Positions 51,480 to 53,356 of a stretch of 53,356 nt of DNA are shown piece after piece. The stretch is from contig JAGOLH010000013.1 of the NCBI GenBank assembly GCA_017994175.1, forward strand, positions 1 through 53,356, read 5' to 3'. Position 1 is the stretch's first letter, and the number at the start of each line of letters is the position of its first letter. Both the position numbers and the translations under genes were made by a program. The notes beneath the pieces are model-generated. The model did no database searches and was not told the DNA's origin. It was given only the letters and a program-made list of their open reading frames with translations. This stretch comes from Bacteroidales bacterium. GTDB taxonomy: Bacteria; Bacteroidota; Bacteroidia; Bacteroidales; ML635J-15.

Positions 51480-53356
51480 CTAATCCCGCAAGGTATTGCC
51501 TGACAGCGCTATTTTAAGTTCATTGAAAGTGAATTTGCCATTGCACTCAGCCATTATTTGACCAATACTACTGAATCTTTTGTTTCCAACAAATTCCTTA
51601 ATTTCGGCAATGCGTCCGGCATCGAGTAAGTCTTCGGCCTGTAGTTCTCCGGTGATAACGTAATAACTCAGATGTCCCCATATGGTAGATTCTGCAAACC
51701 CCCTTTCGGTAGCGATTTGCGGAATACTTTTGTTTTCGCGGAACAGCGCCAGACTTACCGATTTGGATTCCGGCTTTTTTTCTTTTTTCTTTTTTGCCGG
51801 GATGTCGTCGGCAGGAGTTTCGCGTTCAATGGCATTTTCGAGGCAATAATCATGTACCATTTCGAGAATGTCGCCGCCAAACTGTTTAAGTTTTACCTTG
51901 CCCAGTCCCTTTATTTTCGATAGTTCTCTTTGTGTTGCGGGTAGTTTATCACAAATCAGTTTCATGGTATTGAATGGCATTACCATAAACGGCGACACCC
52001 GTAAATCGTCGGCAACCGAAGCGCGCCATGCATGAAGCAGCGAATACAGTTTTTTGTGATTGATTAATTTTACTGAGTTTTCGACAGGCACTTTTTTTAG
52101 TCCAAGCGTTTGCATAAAGCCGGCCTCAGCATCGGATACCGCCCTGAGGTAAGTCTGTATATCAAGCCCACCGGTTACCGCCCTGAGTGCTGCGGTTTTT
52201 AGCACCATAGCCAGCTCGAAGCGACCGGCTGATTCTATGATTTCTTTTTTCACTTCCTTGTTGTCGGAGTCGAAACCGATGCTACTCATCGGAATGGCAA
52301 ACAGCGACGCCATCTTTTCGAGAAAATAGCTTGCGGCTTTCGAAATACGTTCCTGCAATGCCGGATTATCGCAGGGCAACAGGTCGGGATTTTGTTTAAT
52401 GATTGACCGCAACTGGATGTTAAATTTATCATTCACCTCATACATTTCCGAAACTGCATCTGCTTCGATACGCCCGAAAGCTGCTTCATCGGCACTGTGA
52501 ATTTTGGAAGCATTGAGCTGATAGTGTTTTTTCAGCGACCTGAACTGACGTTGTAAATCGCTGAAATCGAATATCGAAAAGACGACTTCCTGCTGAAATG
52601 CGGCTTTCGATTCGCGCAGGGAGTCTTCGCCGGGCTCGTTTTGCAGGGCTGTTTCGTTGAACTCGCGTATGTTGACATCGGTTTTTATGGCATGGCGTTG
52701 TATCTTCGAAATAAGAACCAGTCCTTCGAGAGTTCGGCAACGGCTGAGGGCAACATACACCTGCCCTGAGGCAAAAGCCTGATTCACATCGAGAACGGCT
52801 TTTTCGAATGTAAGTCCCTGACTTTTGTGCACCGTAATAGCCCAGGCAAGTTTCAATGGAATTTGCTTGAAACTGCCTATAATTTCTTCCTCAATTTCGC
52901 GCGTTTCTTCGTTGAGGTGAAGCTTCACATTGCTCCATTCTTCGGGGCATACTCTGATTTCTTCGTCGTCACCCTTACATTCAACCACCACCGAGTCTTC
53001 GTCGAGACGGGTTAAGCGGCCAATTTTACCATTATAATACCTTTTTTCGGGCGAAGAATCATTTTTCACAAACATTACCTGTGCCCCGGGTTTAAGCTCC
53101 AACACCTCGTCGGTGGGAAACATATAGGGTTGAAAGTCGCCTGTTATACTGGCGCTGTACTTGCGTGAACGCGATTTCAGTGCCGCCATTTTTCTGTCGT
53201 TAATCAGCGCTGCGCCGGCATTGTGGGTCGTGAGGGTAATATAGCCTTCCGACTCATCGGGGTCAAAGTTTGCAATATACCTCGAATTTAACAAATCAAA
53301 AGAGGCCTGAGTCATCGAATTGTTTCTGATTTCACCCAACAGTTCAATGAATTTTT
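51480..53356 (-). CDS. Pif1/RecD-like SF1 helicase with HRDC and HTH domains, C-terminal part (cut by right edge)
   Basis: The frame stays open to the right edge (KFIELLGEIRNN before the first codons of the stretch), so the N-terminal ATPase half lies outside. Visible: helicase motif V-like ITVHKSQGLTFEKA and motif VI-like GQVYVALSRCRTLEGL, a UvrD_C_2-type end. A helical middle follows, then an HRDC domain (about 180 to 110 residues before the end; HKKLYSLLHAWRASVADDL), a Lys/Glu linker, and a C-terminal HTH domain (IPQIATERGFAESTIWGHL). Likely a DNA repair or recombination helicase of the type common in Bacteroidota. Confidence 0.88.
   Translation of the reverse strand, partial: KFIELLGEIRNNSMTQASFDLLNSRYIANFDPDESEGYITLTTHNAGAALINDRKMAALKSRSRKYSASITGDFQPYMFPTDEVLELKPGAQVMFVKNDSSPEKRYYNGKIGRLTRLDEDSVVVECKGDDEEIRVCPEEWSNVKLHLNEETREIEEEIIGSFKQIPLKLAWAITVHKSQGLTFEKAVLDVNQAFASGQVYVALSRCRTLEGLVLISKIQRHAIKTDVNIREFNETALQNEPGEDSLRESKAAFQQEVVFSIFDFSDLQRQFRSLKKHYQLNASKIHSADEAAFGRIEADAVSEMYEVNDKFNIQLRSIIKQNPDLLPCDNPALQERISKAASYFLEKMASLFAIPMSSIGFDSDNKEVKKEIIESAGRFELAMVLKTAALRAVTGGLDIQTYLRAVSDAEAGFMQTLGLKKVPVENSVKLINHKKLYSLLHAWRASVADDLRVSPFMVMPFNTMKLICDKLPATQRELSKIKGLGKVKLKQFGGDILEMVHDYCLENAIERETPADDIPAKKKKEKKPESKSVSLALFRENKSIPQIATERGFAESTIWGHLSYYVITGELQAEDLLDAGRIAEIKEFVGNKRFSSIGQIMAECNGKFTFNELKIALSGNTLRD

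Noticed and set aside
1..53356. tRNA, rRNA, transposase or phage genes
   Set aside because: I looked through the gaps and products and saw no cloverleaf, rRNA stretch, DDE/tyrosine recombinase or phage structural gene. A tRNAscan-SE and Rfam run would settle the RNA part.

Overview
The window looks like chromosomal DNA from a member of the Bacteroidota, most likely class Bacteroidia or a relative; I cannot support a finer rank. Pointers are three secreted proteins with a C-terminal type IX secretion (T9SS) sorting domain, a DUF4271 gene beside hemD and rnpA, two Wzi/RemB-like outer-membrane proteins, an S16 protein with a long charged tail, and TANNTTTG-type -7 boxes upstream of several genes. 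I see no prophage, CRISPR array, transposase, rRNA or tRNA gene.

Layout. 1-181 is the 5' end of a ComM/YifB ATPase gene that runs off the left edge. 283-3152 holds three leftward genes: a T9SS protein, purQ and a coiled-coil exported protein. 3305-12254 runs rightward: a DUF2723 membrane protein, a NodB polysaccharide deacetylase, SppA, and two tandem Wzi/RemB-like porins, the first of which seems to start at a CTG codon. 12255-12873 is the oddest stretch. The 3' end of the second porin gene and the tail of gltX are present twice, separated by about 440 bp of highly folded non-coding DNA. 12874-21077 is a tight leftward run read in the order rpsP, rimM, coiled-coil protein, DUF4271, hemD, rnpA, S41 protease, trpS, gltX. 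21285-24490 has an AlkD-type gene, a palindromic repeat array and an M1 peptidase with a T9SS tail.

24668-32203 runs rightward: dnaE, thioredoxin, sufE-like, sufT-like, dapD, a GT4 glycosyltransferase and a TsaC/YrdC protein. 32230-40829 is a leftward surface-polysaccharide cluster, read as flippase, DegT aminotransferase, GT2, GT4, asparagine synthase-like amidotransferase, NodZ/fucosyltransferase-like protein and FkbM methyltransferase. A divergent hexapeptide acyltransferase (41143-41679) faces it. 41847-47456 encodes an 1869-residue modular T9SS adhesin. 47478-51241 is a leftward pair: a 967-residue fibre-like protein with GIGT repeats and a downstream SurA/parvulin-like protein. 51480-53356 is a helicase with HRDC and HTH domains, cut by the right edge.

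Taken together the window mixes housekeeping functions (translation, replication, Fe-S, lysine and purine synthesis) with cell-surface functions (polysaccharide assembly and modification, outer-membrane porins, T9SS adhesins). The items most worth following up are the folded element and flanking diverged duplication at 12147-12899, and the CTG start at 9149.
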